64,000 nucleotides of DNA. It comes from Stieleria mannarensis (GTDB taxonomy: Bacteria; Planctomycetota; Planctomycetia; Pirellulales; Pirellulaceae). The notes beneath the pieces are model-generated. The model ran no database searches. It was given only the letters and a program-made list of their open reading frames with translations, and had not been told where the DNA came from. The stretch spans positions 62,001 to 126,000 of the forward strand of contig NZ_JACEHH010000021.1 in the NCBI RefSeq assembly GCF_014154935.1, written 5' to 3'. Position 1 is the stretch's first letter. Each line of letters opens with the position of its first letter. Below are positions 1 to 9,016 of the stretch, piece after piece. The translations under genes were made by a program, and so were the position numbers.

Positions 1-988
1 CTTCGGCCTCGGCGATCTGTTGCGCCGCGGACTGAATCGCATCGTCAAAGGATCCGGCCGGTCGACGGGTGACGAGTGTGGATTCAAACACGATCAACTC
101 CCCAGCAGCGACCGCCTTGCGAACTTCACAACAATCGCGTTCGATCAACTGGCCGAAGCAGGTTTCGACCAGCCAGACGCCGACGAAACAGTGTTCGTGT
201 TTCATCACGATGACCGGGTGAAGCCCGACGGCCTCGAGCGCCGACGCGAACAGCAACGAACTGTCCAAGCAGGTTGCCAGTCCGTCACGCAAGATCGTCG
301 ACGGGGAACGCGTCTTTTGCCCGCGTGATTCAAAGCTTTTGGGCGGGTTGGCGTAGGTCAACTGTTTCGCCACCACGGCCGACCAGATCGCCGAGGCCAG
401 CAGGTGGGCCCGTTTGGGGTCGCGACTTTGGTAGCCGTCCATCGAAGGCGAAAGCCCGTGCCCGGCCAGGATTTCACCGGCCTGCTTCAACACGTCCGCG
501 ATCGCCGGATCGTTGGGCATCACGAACGCCGACAGCAGTTCGCCCATCGACGACACGCCGCCCCACTCGTCGCGCGAGAGCACGCGCAGGTCCGCTTCAC
601 GCCGGCAGAGGATCGCGCCCGAATCGCGCAAGATGAATCGAACGTCGCCACGTTGGGCTTCGTTTAGCCGGTCCAGATAGCCGGCATCCAAATGAACGTC
701 GTTGTCATCGATCGTGATCGTTGAATCGGGATCGATGCGGTCGATGACCCAAGTTTTCGGCGTGATGAAACCGGGCTCGGACGTTAATTCCAACCGCAGG
801 TCGGTCAGTGGATCCTGGGAAGGGTTACGCACGCAAAGTCGACGCAGAACCGGGATCGAGTTTTGGTAGCTGGCAAAATTGACGCTACTGGACAGTTCGA
901 ATTCGATCGACGCAGCGCCGCCTGTGTGGGGTAAATCGTCATCACTGACATCCAGCGAAGACGCTGGGTCGGTCGAAGAAGGAGTCAT
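1..988 (-). CDS. DUF4011-type helicase family protein, N-terminal part only (runs off window)
   Basis: An open frame starts at ATG 988-986 and stays open for 329 codons to the left edge, so only the N-terminus is visible. It reads as a beta-rich domain (FELSSSVNFASYQNSIPVLR) followed by motifs AYLDRLNEAQRGDV, RDEWGG, LSAFVMPNDPAI and MDGYQSRDP, then a transglutaminase-like segment with NPPKSFE, GQKTRSPSTILRDG and ATCLDSSLLFASALEAVGLHP. From memory this order matches the N-terminus of very large (about 1800-2100 aa) DUF4011/DUF3320 proteins that continue into a superfamily 1 helicase and often a Vsr-like nuclease; one such protein was reported as an anti-phage gene (hhe). The helicase and nuclease parts lie outside the window, so the defence role is inference. 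The Cys of the TCLD motif is conserved. Confidence 0.75.
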   Translation of the reverse strand, partial: MTPSSTDPASSLDVSDDDLPHTGGAASIEFELSSSVNFASYQNSIPVLRRLCVRNPSQDPLTDLRLELTSEPGFITPKTWVIDRIDPDSTITIDDNDVHLDAGYLDRLNEAQRGDVRFILRDSGAILCRREADLRVLSRDEWGGVSSMGELLSAFVMPNDPAIADVLKQAGEILAGHGLSPSMDGYQSRDPKRAHLLASAIWSAVVAKQLTYANPPKSFESRGQKTRSPSTILRDGLATCLDSSLLFASALEAVGLHPVIVMKHEHCFVGVWLVETCFGQLIERDCCEVRKAVAAGELIVFESTLVTRRPAGSFDDAIQSAAQQIAEAE

Positions 989-1204
989 CGAAAACGCCCG
1001 TGCGAGGGTCCAGAATCAATTGATTCGCGGTAGAAAGTCGATTTACCGCAGCCGAATTCTACGCTTTGGCATCGTGCGGACGAGGATCCGGCAACGAGGA
1101 TCCGATGCGTTTTCTCCGCCGGGTCGGGTTTTGCGGATTAAGGAGACTACGCGGCGGGGCGGGGCGAACGGGAGGACTTGAGGGGAGGGTAAAAGGACCA
1201 CAGG

Positions 1205-1281
1205 GTAGCGGAACTCGCCAAGAGTTTCGCACTGGCGCGGCGACGCCGCACGGGGCCGAAAGCCTTGGCGGCTTCCGCTAC
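1205..1281. repeat. two-armed inverted repeat (element F)
   Basis: The left arm (1205-1229, GTAGCGGAACTCGCCAAGAG...) and right arm (1258-1281, ...CTTGGCGGCTTCCGCTAC) are imperfect inverted copies around a 28-base centre. The layout (GTAGC at the outer edge, CGCCA in the middle of the arm) is the same as in elements A, B, C and E elsewhere in the window. The rest of the 326-base gap 989-1314 holds no gene that I can support. Confidence 0.6.
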
Positions 1282-1314
1282 GACACGAACCCACATATCA
1301 AGCGATGCTCGGCG

Positions 1315-2877
1315 CTAGTCCAGCGGTTCCGGTTCGAAATCGCCTGGATTGACCCAGCCGGCGGGCAGCTTTTCACCGGACATGTAGCGTTCGTAGAATC
1401 CTGCGGTTGCCGGTGACGTGTACTCGTAGCGGTCAAAGATGTCCCCGTTGCCGAACATCCGCGGATCGCCTTGCGACTTGAGTTCGACTTCCATCTGTTG
1501 GCGCAGTTCGGCAAGTTGGCTTGCCAGCGCCGGGCTGGTCGCCAGGTTGTTGATGCAGTCGGGATCCTCGGCGACGTTGTAAAGCTCTTCGGCCGGCCGT
1601 TTGCCGAAACACAGTTTCCAAAACGTGGTCGCGACACCGCCGCGGCGCATTTGCAGCACTTCCGTTTTCGTGGCCCCGCCGTCGCAATTCAGATAGCCCG
1701 TTTCCGGGTTGCCGCCGGGCCATCGATCGGTGGCATAGTTGTGCAGATACAACAAGTCGCCTTTGCGGATGCCGCGGATCGGGTATCCGCCGCGGTTGGG
1801 GCGACCGATGTCGTGGCGTTCTTTGCCGACCAACACGTGATCGCGGTCGGTGATCGGACCGTCGGCTCCAAACACATCAAACAGGTCACGCCCGCTGGTC
1901 GGCTGCATGATCGGTCCGGGCTTTGTGATCCCCGCGGCCTTCAAGAACGTCGGCGCCAGTCCGGCGAAATCGACGAAGTCATCGACGACGCGTCCGGGCG
2001 ATTTGATCCCGGCGGGCCAACGAATCGCCATCGGGATATGATTCGATTCGTCATAGGCTTGGCCCTTGGCACGGGGAAACGGCATGCCGTGATCGCTGGT
2101 GGCGACGATCAGGGTGTTGTCCGATTGGCCGGCGGCTTGCAAGGCATCGAGGATGCGACCGAGATGCTGGTCGTAGTGTTCCACTTCGACGGCATAGTCC
2201 AGCATGTCGTTGCGGACGGTTTCGTTGTCGGGCCAGTATCCGGGGACGTGGTCGATGTCGGACGTCTTTTTGCCCATCCGCACCCCCGAGCCATATTCGT
2301 ACGCGCGGTGCGGTTCGGTGGTCCCGTACCAAAACACCCAAGGCGTCCCATCGGGGACGTCCTTCAGAAAGGCTTCGAAGTTCGCGGCGTAGTCATTGTT
2401 TGAGATCTTTGAGGTCGGCGGCTTGGCCTTCTTTTTCGAATACGCTTTTCCGGTGATCGCGCGTCGGTTTCCGTCGGCGTCATTGGCGATCCCCGGTCCC
2501 CAGCCTTTTCCGGTGAACCCGGCGAAATAACCGTCCGCGGCCAGACGTTCGACATAGCCACCGAATTTGGCCGGAAAGTAGCACATGTGGTTGCCGGCTT
2601 GTTCGAGTTGCCAGGAATAGCGGCCGGTCAGGATGATGGCCCGCGACGGGGCGCACTTGGCGTTGGGCGTGTAGGCGTTTTGAAACAACAGCCCTTCGCG
2701 GGCGACGCGATCAAAACTGGGCGTCTGGACCCAGGGGCATCCATAGGCACTGGCGTGTCCATACGACCAATCATCCGCGATCGCCAGCAGGATGTTCGGG
2801 CGGGCGGGGGAGTCGCATCGAGCGAGATTGAGCGAACCAAACCAGCAAGCTGAAAGGATGAGAACAACGAGACGCAT
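1315..2877 (-). CDS. secreted sulfatase, heparan N-sulfatase-like
   Basis: This is a 520-aa sulfatase of the alkaline-phosphatase superfamily that hydrolyses sulfate esters or N-sulfates of polysaccharides. A signal peptide ([19 protein letters not shown]) precedes [15 protein letters not shown], where D35/D36 are metal ligands. The formylglycine motif CAPSR places the catalytic Cys at residue 75, followed by the usual ILTGRYSWQ. HDGxP-like metal motifs ([25 protein letters not shown]) lie in the middle and a [14 protein letters not shown] segment near the C-terminus. The CAPSR/Tyr-Gly-Cys-Pro context resembles heparan N-sulfatase-like S1 enzymes, but the substrate cannot be read from sequence. 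It lies 23 bases downstream of the nucleotidyltransferase-like gene on the same strand, so the two may be co-transcribed. Confidence 0.93.
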   Translation of the reverse strand: MRLVVLILSACWFGSLNLARCDSPARPNILLAIADDWSYGHASAYGCPWVQTPSFDRVAREGLLFQNAYTPNAKCAPSRAIILTGRYSWQLEQAGNHMCYFPAKFGGYVERLAADGYFAGFTGKGWGPGIANDADGNRRAITGKAYSKKKAKPPTSKISNNDYAANFEAFLKDVPDGTPWVFWYGTTEPHRAYEYGSGVRMGKKTSDIDHVPGYWPDNETVRNDMLDYAVEVEHYDQHLGRILDALQAAGQSDNTLIVATSDHGMPFPRAKGQAYDESNHIPMAIRWPAGIKSPGRVVDDFVDFAGLAPTFLKAAGITKPGPIMQPTSGRDLFDVFGADGPITDRDHVLVGKERHDIGRPNRGGYPIRGIRKGDLLYLHNYATDRWPGGNPETGYLNCDGGATKTEVLQMRRGGVATTFWKLCFGKRPAEELYNVAEDPDCINNLATSPALASQLAELRQQMEVELKSQGDPRMFGNGDIFDRYEYTSPATAGFYERYMSGEKLPAGWVNPGDFEPEPLD

Positions 2878-2900
2878 GAAGAATCCAAATTCGATGGGAG

Positions 2901-3674
2901 TTAGAGAGGGAATTGTTTGTCTGTCATTGCCAGATCAACGAACGACAGAATCTCTTGGCCGCCATTTTCCCAGACCAGGTTTCCGAGCTGCTCAAGCAAC
3001 TGACGATCAATTCCATCACCGCGATACTTGACCATTTTTCGAAAGTCAGCCGAGTCTTGGGTTTTGCGTTCGAACTGACGGTACGGCGACACCATCGCCG
3101 CATATTTGCACGCCAAGGCAGCTTCCAAGGTTGGAATCCGATGACCGGAACTAGGTTCGTCGAACAGGTGCTCCTTCAGAATCTGCTCGTGCAGTTTTCC
3201 CCAAGGCAGCATCAGGTCGATCACGGCTTTGGGTCGGCCGGCGTCGTCCAAGTCGCCGGGGTCTTTGAAGCGGACCACGAAGTCCATTTCGCTGACCACC
3301 AGGGTCGGCCAGCGTCCCAGCAGCGCTTTGACGGCTTTCTTTTTTTGGCTGTAGGGCACCAGCACGTCGACGTCCTGGGTCGCTCGCGGGTCGCTCATGT
3401 AGCCGACGTACCCGTGCAGCCCCATCAGCATCCAGTTCTTGACGCCGGACCGCTCGAGCGCCGCACAGACTTCGCTGGGTTTGACATCCATGGAATCGGG
3501 CCGATGAAGTTCGCGGTAATCGGACGTGATCTTCTCGCTGACCCGAAGCGCGTCGGCAAAGGACGGCGGACGCCAGGGCGGGGCGTCCGGCGGCGCCGGC
3601 GCAGCCCGCATCGCGGCCTCGCGGGCGGCCAGAAACGCCGGGTCGGTGAAGTCAGAGGGGGCCGGATCGGCCAT
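2901..3674 (-). CDS. nucleotidyltransferase-fold protein
   Basis: A 257-aa cytoplasmic protein with no signal peptide. The core [20 protein letters not shown] then DVLVPY fits the nucleotidyltransferase (MNT/AbiEii-like) pattern: a Gly-rich first strand, R-x-T-x-D-x-D metal ligands, then a third acidic strand represented by [11 protein letters not shown]. The tail [15 protein letters not shown] plus [20 protein letters not shown] resembles the C-terminal helices of such enzymes. Partner and substrate are unknown; the family includes antitoxin-associated and aminoglycoside-type transferases. It sits directly upstream of a sulfatase gene. A second protein of the same fold (54245-54847) also abuts a sulfatase. 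Start ATG at 3674. Confidence 0.7.
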   Translation of the reverse strand: MADPAPSDFTDPAFLAAREAAMRAAPAPPDAPPWRPPSFADALRVSEKITSDYRELHRPDSMDVKPSEVCAALERSGVKNWMLMGLHGYVGYMSDPRATQDVDVLVPYSQKKKAVKALLGRWPTLVVSEMDFVVRFKDPGDLDDAGRPKAVIDLMLPWGKLHEQILKEHLFDEPSSGHRIPTLEAALACKYAAMVSPYRQFERKTQDSADFRKMVKYRGDGIDRQLLEQLGNLVWENGGQEILSFVDLAMTDKQFPL

Positions 3675-3763
3675 GGATGCGACTCGTTTCGGGGCTTAAA
3701 AGGAACAAGAGAGAGTCTGAATGATGCCACCTCAAGGACGCAACGTCGTGATCACCGTACAAA

Positions 3764-3849
3764 CGTAGCTACCTTTGCCAGAAGGTGGTTCTGCGGCGTT
3801 TTTCCACTACGTCAACGTGCGTCTGCCACGCTCTGGCGAGCGTCGCTAC
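3764..3849. repeat. two-armed inverted repeat (element A)
   Basis: The left arm 3764-3788 (CGTAGCTACCTTTGCCAGAA...) and right arm 3826-3849 (CCACGCTCTGGCGAGCGTCG...) are inverted copies of one ~24-base unit, with 37 bases between them. The element lies in the 438-base gap 3675-4112, which contains no gene that I can support. Confidence 0.75.
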
Positions 3850-3988
3850 ATCAACGTGACGCTGCGGTCCAACCATTCTACCCGACTGGCGGGGAATAAG
3901 CGTTGCTTTTGGGCAGTGACACGGTCCTTGGTTGACTCATTAGACCGCACCACTTTGCAGATCAAACTTCGTCTTTTTGCCGGACGAA

Positions 3989-4068
3989 CGTAGCTATCCT
4001 CGCCAAAAGGCGGCTCTCCTGGGTTTTCCACGCTCTGGGTTTTCCACGCTCTGGCGAGCGTAGCTACG
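3989..4068. repeat. two-armed inverted repeat (element B) with internal 16-bp duplication
   Basis: The left arm 3989-4013 (CGTAGCTATCCTCGCCAAAA...) and right arm 4044-4068 (CCACGCTCTGGCGAGCGTAG...) belong to the same family as element A, 140 bases away. The start of the right arm is duplicated in tandem: GGGTTTTCCACGCTCT occurs at 4021-4036 and again at 4037-4052. Confidence 0.75.
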
Positions 4069-4112
4069 TCCAACTGGGGCTACTCCGCGCCGTGATTCCG
4101 CTCCGTGGTGAA

Positions 4113-5450
4113 TCACTCGATCGTCGAATCCCCGTCGCCTTTGTTTTTTCGGTCGCGGCGTTTTTGCACGATCGTCTTGATTTTCGCTTCCCGCTCACGC
4201 AGTTTTTTGACGCGGGCTTCGTACTTTTCCTCGCGTTTTTTGAGCGCCCGATAGCGACGTTTGACACGGGCGGCGGCGGCACGGATCTTGTCCCGTTTTT
4301 CCCTTAGCCGTGCCCGTTCGCTGGCCGACAGGTCGGGGTTTTGCAGCTGCTCGTTCAGCTCCCGCTCGGCCTGTTCCTGCTCGGCCGCTTCGGCTTCGGC
4401 CGCGTCGACATCGACATCGGCGTCGTCGTGTTCGATCAGCGCCGCCGCTTCGTCGTCCAGCTGGCGTTGCTCTTTGCTTTGGAACAACCGCGGCGACAGA
4501 AAGATCCCGTTGGCGATGATCATCATCGTTCCGAACGTGATCATGCCCAGGAACGCGGCGATGGACGCATGAACGCCAAACGCGACCGCCAAGACGAACG
4601 GGCGTGTCACCCGCGGCCAGATCAACGCACAGTAAAAGACTTCCCAAAACAACGTCGCGTTGGAAAGCGCGGAGATGATCGCGGGGTAGCGCGCCATCCA
4701 GGTCATGTCCAACGACTGGTATTCATAGTTGGACACGGCGTACCAGACGGCCGTTCCGTTCCACCAGGTTTCCCCGCGGGCTTTGGACAACCCGCCGAAC
4801 AGATAGATCACGCAGAGGTGCAATTGCAGCAAGCGTGTGCCCACGTTGGCTGCGACGCTGGGCGAATCATCGGGAAGCATGAATCGCCAGAACGCGGAGG
4901 TTTCGCATTTTTCGATCAACCGTGGTCGGATCCAGGCATCGATGGAAAACCGACTGCCACACGGGGTCAGCGCCAGGTACAGCGTCGTGTAGGTGACGAT
5001 CTGGTCGAGCCCGAACAAGGCACCTGTCAATCGGTGCAAGTACATCAGTTGCAGGAACAACGCCAGCGGGATGGTGACCCGGGTCCCCAGCCCGATCATG
5101 TACATCGCGGTCACGGCGATCGTGAAACCGTGGTGCAGCCAGATCGCGGTGGGACTCTCCAGATACCACAGGTAGCTGCGCGCCCAATCGCTGACGCCGA
5201 ATGCCCCGTCGTGTAATTGACGCGCCATGTCGTTGCTCATCCACGCGTCGGGGCCGACGAAGGCGAGCAGGTCGCTGGCGAGCACGAGGTGGCAATACAG
5301 CAACATCGCTCCGGTCAGGATGCGAATCACGCACAGCGTGTGGGGGCGCGTGGGCGTGAACCAAAACCGGTCCCACGCCTCGGCCCATCGGGACAGCGCT
5401 TCGCTGAATGATTCCCCACTTGAACTTGCCGGTGTCGAGGCGCCACTCAT
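4113..5450 (-). CDS. HTTM-domain membrane protein with long charged C-terminal coiled coil
   Basis: A 445-aa integral membrane protein. Residues ~40-330 contain several hydrophobic segments, and landmarks RILTGAMLLYCHLVLASDL, GPDAWM, SPTAIWLHHGF and YLFGGLSKARGETWWNGTAV match the HTTM domain (horizontally transferred transmembrane domain, related to vitamin-K-dependent gamma-carboxylase). Residues ~335-445 form an acidic, then strongly basic Glu/Lys/Arg-rich coiled coil, which is an unusual extension. HTTM proteins are frequent in planctomycetes and their biochemical activity is unproven. The start codon overlaps the stop of the upstream gene by 4 nt (ATGA), so the two are translationally coupled and probably form one complex. 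Confidence 0.85.
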   Translation of the reverse strand: MSGASTPASSSGESFSEALSRWAEAWDRFWFTPTRPHTLCVIRILTGAMLLYCHLVLASDLLAFVGPDAWMSNDMARQLHDGAFGVSDWARSYLWYLESPTAIWLHHGFTIAVTAMYMIGLGTRVTIPLALFLQLMYLHRLTGALFGLDQIVTYTTLYLALTPCGSRFSIDAWIRPRLIEKCETSAFWRFMLPDDSPSVAANVGTRLLQLHLCVIYLFGGLSKARGETWWNGTAVWYAVSNYEYQSLDMTWMARYPAIISALSNATLFWEVFYCALIWPRVTRPFVLAVAFGVHASIAAFLGMITFGTMMIIANGIFLSPRLFQSKEQRQLDDEAAALIEHDDADVDVDAAEAEAAEQEQAERELNEQLQNPDLSASERARLREKRDKIRAAAARVKRRYRALKKREEKYEARVKKLREREAKIKTIVQKRRDRKNKGDGDSTIE

Positions 5451-6190
5451 GACCCGGGCTCCGCGTTGTCGGCTTCGTCACTGACTTCCGGTGCCGGGAT
5501 CACTTCGGTCTCCACCGGCGCGGGAGCGATTTCGTCGCTGAAGATCGGTTGGTCGAGCAACACGTTGTACAGCCGAGGGTCGTCCAGCGCGATCGGTTCT
5601 TCCGTAAATTCCTGCAGCCCCGGCAATCCGTGTTCGATGCGCCGGATCGCGACTTCACGGTGCTCATTGACATGTTTCAGGTGATCGACCATCGATTGGC
5701 GGATGTATTCGTAGCGTCCACGTCGCTGTTGCCAAAGCTCGGCGGCCGGGCGATCCGACTGGAACATCTCATCGGGCGGTCCGGGCGGCCAATAGGAATC
5801 GTTCAGGAACTCGGCCAGCATGAAATGTCGATGGTACAACAACCGCGGCCACTGATCGTTTCGATCCGGGTACATCCGCTCGCTCAGCGTGCCGTCGGCG
5901 TTGGTCGACGCGGCTTGAATCAGATGACTCGGACCGGGGTCGGGGGCAAAGAACGCATAGCCGCGATCCATATGAAAGAACTGGCCGTACCCGGCGAAGG
6001 GTCGGATCAGGGTGCCGACCAGCGGCGAGGGGCCATCCAAGCTGAAGGTCTGAAACGCCAGCGGCGGCAATGCGACGGCCGACAGATGGAACAACAGCAG
6101 CGCGCTGGCGATGAGCTTCCATCGCCGCGGGGAGCGTTGGATCGATGAAGGTTCGGTCGAGCCGTCTAGATCGCCGTCATCGTCAGGCAT
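5447..6190 (-). CDS. HTTM-partner single-pass membrane protein
   Basis: A 247-aa protein counted from ATG at 6190 (MPDDDGDLDG); the frame is also open upstream to a TTG at 6262. One membrane segment (SALLLFHLSAVALPPLAF) follows a short acidic and then basic N-terminus. Motifs MDRGYAFFAPDPGPSHLIQA and WPRLLYHRHFMLAEFL are typical of proteins encoded beside HTTM genes in planctomycetes. The ~190 residues after the membrane segment are probably extracytoplasmic and end in an acidic Pro/Glu-rich tail. The stop overlaps the HTTM start (ATGA). The function is unknown; I infer a partner of the HTTM protein from the coupling. Confidence 0.72.
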   Translation of the reverse strand: MPDDDGDLDGSTEPSSIQRSPRRWKLIASALLLFHLSAVALPPLAFQTFSLDGPSPLVGTLIRPFAGYGQFFHMDRGYAFFAPDPGPSHLIQAASTNADGTLSERMYPDRNDQWPRLLYHRHFMLAEFLNDSYWPPGPPDEMFQSDRPAAELWQQRRGRYEYIRQSMVDHLKHVNEHREVAIRRIEHGLPGLQEFTEEPIALDDPRLYNVLLDQPIFSDEIAPAPVETEVIPAPEVSDEADNAEPGS

Positions 6191-6337
6191 TTCAAATCCC
6201 GGTGAATCGTCTCGTTGGAGTGCGGCCGGTCGCGCTGCGTCGCGTGGACATTCGGACCACAAAAACTGGGGAAAGCAACTTACAGATTAACCACGCCGCG
6301 GTCGATGTGTAGGGAGGCTGGCGGTACCGTGGCGCGT

Positions 6338-6409
6338 AATCCAAACAAAAAACGCCTGACCGATCCAAACAAAAAACGCCTGACCGATCCAAATAAAAAA
6401 CGCCTGACC
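6338..6409. repeat. three tandem 24-bp repeats (terminator 3' arm plus U-tract)
   Basis: Three consecutive 24-base units occur at 6338-6361, 6362-6385 and 6386-6409, with core CCAAACAAAAAACGCCTGAC; the third has one C-to-T change. Read on the minus strand, each unit is GGTCAGGCG followed by TTTTTT, that is the 3' arm and T-tract of an intrinsic terminator. Confidence 0.9.
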
Positions 6410-6430
6410 GGAGCGATCCGATCAGGCGTC
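6391..6430 (-). terminator. intrinsic terminator of the TIGR03000-type gene
   Basis: On the minus strand CGCCTGATCGG (from 6428) can pair with CCGGTCAGGCG (ending at 6401), followed directly by TTTTTTATTT. It lies about 35 bases after the stop of the gene ending at 6466. The 3' arm and T-tract are repeated twice more downstream, giving alternative pairing partners for the single 5' arm. Confidence 0.8.
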
Positions 6431-6465
6431 GTGAAAAACGTGGGGTCGGTTTTCACCGAAGCCGT

Positions 6466-7644
6466 CTAGCGGCTGGCCACCGTGGTGCTGTCGAAATCAA
6501 ACGTCAGCTCGTTCGTGCTGCCGGCGACGACGTCGATGGTTCGCTCGCGGGCCAGCAATTGGCCGTTGACCTTGGCGGTGACACGCACGGTGTAGTTGTC
6601 CCAACGCTCACCCGATTTCAGCTGAGTCGTGCGGAACGTGCGGACCATGCCTTTGCCGTTGGTATCGTTGCCGGCCAAGTTGACTTGGGCGCCCGAGGGC
6701 ACGTGCAACTTGACGACGGTGACCATGGTTGGTTCGACCGGAGCGGCGGCTGCGCTCAAATCCTCCGCGGCGGGTTGTTCACCGGCCGGGGGCTCAAACA
6801 CGACGCGTTCGTTGTCACCGGGGCGAAGCTTCACTTCGCGGCTTTCCGTTTTCGTTTCGCCATCGTGGTCATAGGTGACCTGGACGACGTAGGTGTAGAG
6901 GTAGCCTTCTTTCAGACCACGCGACATGAATTGTCGCACCATGCCATCACTGGTCGTCTTGTGCCCGTTGACCAAGACGCTGGCCGCATCGTTGGGCACG
7001 GCGACGGTCAACAAGGCTGCGTCATCATCCAGCGCCGGTTTGGCGGATTCGTACTGATCGCTTTCGGCAGCCGCCGCGTTCTCGTTGCTGTCGGACTTGT
7101 TGCCGGCAACCGAGCGATTCAGCGGGGTGTATTGCCGATACGACGATTCGATCGATGACGATTCGTAACCGGCCCGGGCGACCGAGCTGGAACGAAAACG
7201 GGTCAGTGGGACAGAGTAGCCGACGGCGGGAGATGCATAGGCGACGCCACCGCTGCTGCCGCCCGAGGATCCACCGCTGCTGCCACCGGACGATCCACCG
7301 CTGCTGCCGCCGGACGATCCACCGCTGCTGCCACCGGAGGAGCCGTAGCTGCTGGCGGCGGCACGTCGCGCCTCATGTTTGGCGTGGATCCTGGCTGCCA
7401 ATCGTCGCAGCGGTCCGACGTAACCGCCGGACGATCCGCCGCTGCTGGCATAGCCGCCGGACGAACCGTAGCTGCCTCCGGACGAAGCAGCACCGTACAG
7501 GGCCACCTGCCCGCCGCTGCTGCCACCGGAACTGGCGTAACCTCCCGAAGATCCTCCGGAAGATCCGCCCGCCGCGGCAAGTTCAGAAAAGCCCGCCGCA
7601 GCGATCAACACTGCCAAACAGACCGAAAATCGAAAACGCGTCAT
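6466..7644 (-). CDS. secreted Ser/Gly-repeat protein with two TIGR03000-type domains
   Basis: A 392-aa exported protein. I chose the ATG at 7644 (MTRFRFSVCLAVLIAAAGF) because a GGAGGG ribosome site lies ~11 bases upstream and a signal peptide follows at once. Residues ~25-150 are built from SSGG units (nine consecutive copies near 7243-7350). Two C-terminal domains follow, each starting with a short beta strand and a V-N-G/L-A-G turn: AVPNDAASVLVNGHKTTSDG and LHVPSGAQVNLAGNDTNGKG, then MVR-F and a Tyr-rich strand (YTYVVQVTYD; NYTVRVTAKV). This matches the planctomycete TIGR03000 domain. The role is unknown; cell-surface or matrix location is likely. It has its own intrinsic terminator. Confidence 0.85.
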   Translation of the reverse strand: MTRFRFSVCLAVLIAAAGFSELAAAGGSSGGSSGGYASSGGSSGGQVALYGAASSGGSYGSSGGYASSGGSSGGYVGPLRRLAARIHAKHEARRAAASSYGSSGGSSGGSSGGSSGGSSGGSSGGSSGGSSGGVAYASPAVGYSVPLTRFRSSSVARAGYESSSIESSYRQYTPLNRSVAGNKSDSNENAAAAESDQYESAKPALDDDAALLTVAVPNDAASVLVNGHKTTSDGMVRQFMSRGLKEGYLYTYVVQVTYDHDGETKTESREVKLRPGDNERVVFEPPAGEQPAAEDLSAAAAPVEPTMVTVVKLHVPSGAQVNLAGNDTNGKGMVRTFRTTQLKSGERWDNYTVRVTAKVNGQLLARERTIDVVAGSTNELTFDFDSTTVASR

Positions 7645-7962
7645 AGTTGTAAATACCCTCCGATCCCGCTGATATGAGTACGCCGGACACTCCGGACGAC
7701 ACGTCATAAAATAGCGGTACAAATGGGGCAATCAAGCAGCTAAGGCAAAATTTGACGTCTGCGGGGTTTTTGACGAAGCCGCACACCTGGGGTCCGGCGG
7801 TCTGCACGCCGGAGGTTGACGGAACACGCGTTCACATGGCGGGGCGGATTCCGAAAAATTACAGGCCCTTCTTCAAAGGATTCACGCAATCGAACACAAT
7901 CCTGCCGGCGCAGTGCCCCCGTGCTTTGACAACACCCCGTATCTTTCTGGCGGATTTTTTCG
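7645..7962. other. divergent intergenic region, TIGR03000-type gene / trpS
   Basis: This 318-base region lies between two divergent genes and must hold both promoters. I see the GGAGGG ribosome site of the left gene near 7655 and no further convincing motif, repeat or small gene. Confidence 0.5.
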
Positions 7963-8946
7963 ATGACCGACGTTGCAACCACGAAACGCGTGCTTTCGGG
8001 CATTCAGCCCACCGGGCGTCCTCACTGGGGCAACTATTTCGGCGCCATTCGCCAATACATCGCGTTGCAGGAAGAGAACGACGGGTTCTATTTCATCGCC
8101 GATTTGCACGCCTTGACGTCGGTCCGCGATGCGGCCCAACTGCGGCAAAACGTGATCGACATCGCCTTGGATCTGTTGGCATTGGGATTGGATCCGAAAA
8201 AAGCGACGCTGTTCGTCCAGTCCCATGTCCCCGAAGTCAGCCAATTGTGCTGGATCCTGTTGAGCGGCACTCCGATGGGATTGCTGCAACGCTGTGTGGC
8301 CTACAAGGAGAAGGTCGACAAGGGGATCCCGGCCGATGCGGGTCTATTCACTTACCCGGTGCTGCAAGCGGCAGACATTTTGGCCTTTGACAGCCAGCTG
8401 GTGCCGGTTGGTGCCGACCAGGTGCAGCACATTGAGGTCTGCCGCGACATCGCCGGCCGCTTCAATCACCATTACGGCGAGACGTTCGTGATGCCCAAGG
8501 CCAACGTGTTGGACGACAGCGCCAAGGTGCCGGGAACCGACGGCGAAAAGATGAGCAAGAGCTACGACAACACGTTGCCGTTGTTCGGTGCGGTCAAACC
8601 GATTCGCAAGCAGATCATGCGGATCACGACCGACAGCCGTCCGATGGAAGAGCCCAAGGAACCGGTCGGCGACCACCTGTTTGAACTGTACAGCTTGTTC
8701 GCCGACCAGGGGCAACGCGACGAGATGGCGGCGATGTATCGTCGCGGCGGATTCGGCTACGGCGAGGTTAAAAAGGCGATTGCCGAGGCGAGCGAAGCTT
8801 ATTTTGCCGACGCACGGGCGCGGCGGGCGGATTTGGAAAAGAATCTGGATTACGTCCACGAGGTGTTACAAGCCGGCGCCCAACGGGCTCGATCGGTGGC
8901 CGCGGAGGTCTTGTTGCGCGCCCAGCGGGCGTCCGGGCTGAAGTAA
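7963..8946 (+). CDS. trpS: tryptophanyl-tRNA synthetase
   Basis: A 327-aa class I aminoacyl-tRNA synthetase that charges tRNA-Trp. The ATP-binding signature [16 protein letters not shown] (HIGH equivalent H21-N24) is near the start, and KMSKS is at residues 196-200 ([10 protein letters not shown]). [25 protein letters not shown] and [12 protein letters not shown] are all standard TrpS blocks. Its length is normal for the short bacterial form. A terminator-like hairpin follows the stop. Confidence 0.98.
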   Translation: MTDVATTKRVLSGIQPTGRPHWGNYFGAIRQYIALQEENDGFYFIADLHALTSVRDAAQLRQNVIDIALDLLALGLDPKKATLFVQSHVPEVSQLCWILLSGTPMGLLQRCVAYKEKVDKGIPADAGLFTYPVLQAADILAFDSQLVPVGADQVQHIEVCRDIAGRFNHHYGETFVMPKANVLDDSAKVPGTDGEKMSKSYDNTLPLFGAVKPIRKQIMRITTDSRPMEEPKEPVGDHLFELYSLFADQGQRDEMAAMYRRGGFGYGEVKKAIAEASEAYFADARARRADLEKNLDYVHEVLQAGAQRARSVAAEVLLRAQRASGLK

Positions 8947-8954
8947 ACTAAAGA

Positions 8955-8996
8955 GACGTCCACTCCCATCGGGAGTTTCGTCGGGACGTCCTTTTG
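8955..8996 (+). terminator. intrinsic terminator after trpS
   Basis: GACGTCC (8955-8961) pairs with GGACGTC (8984-8990), and an inner ACTCCC/GGGAGT hairpin sits inside. CTTTTG follows at once. It begins 8 bases after the trpS stop and separates trpS from acpS. Confidence 0.7.
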
Positions 8997-9016
8997 TCGC
9001 CTGGATAACCATCACC

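Noticed and set aside
1471-2403. 310-codon open frame on the plus strand opposite the sulfatase
   Set aside because: The minus frame has a signal peptide, formylglycine motif and full sulfatase pattern; the plus frame is a by-product of GC-rich codon use.
3675-4112. Small open frames between the nucleotidyltransferase-like and HTTM genes
   Set aside because: They run through the inverted repeats A and B and lack starts with ribosome sites or recognisable sequence.
6338-6409. Possible CRISPR-like array of three repeats
   Set aside because: Units are directly adjacent without spacers, and the sequence is a terminator arm plus T-tract.
7155-7646. Plus-strand frame rich in Arg/Cys/His opposite the SSGG repeats
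   Set aside because: It is antisense to a well-supported secreted protein; the Cys-rich pattern comes from the 12-base coding repeat.
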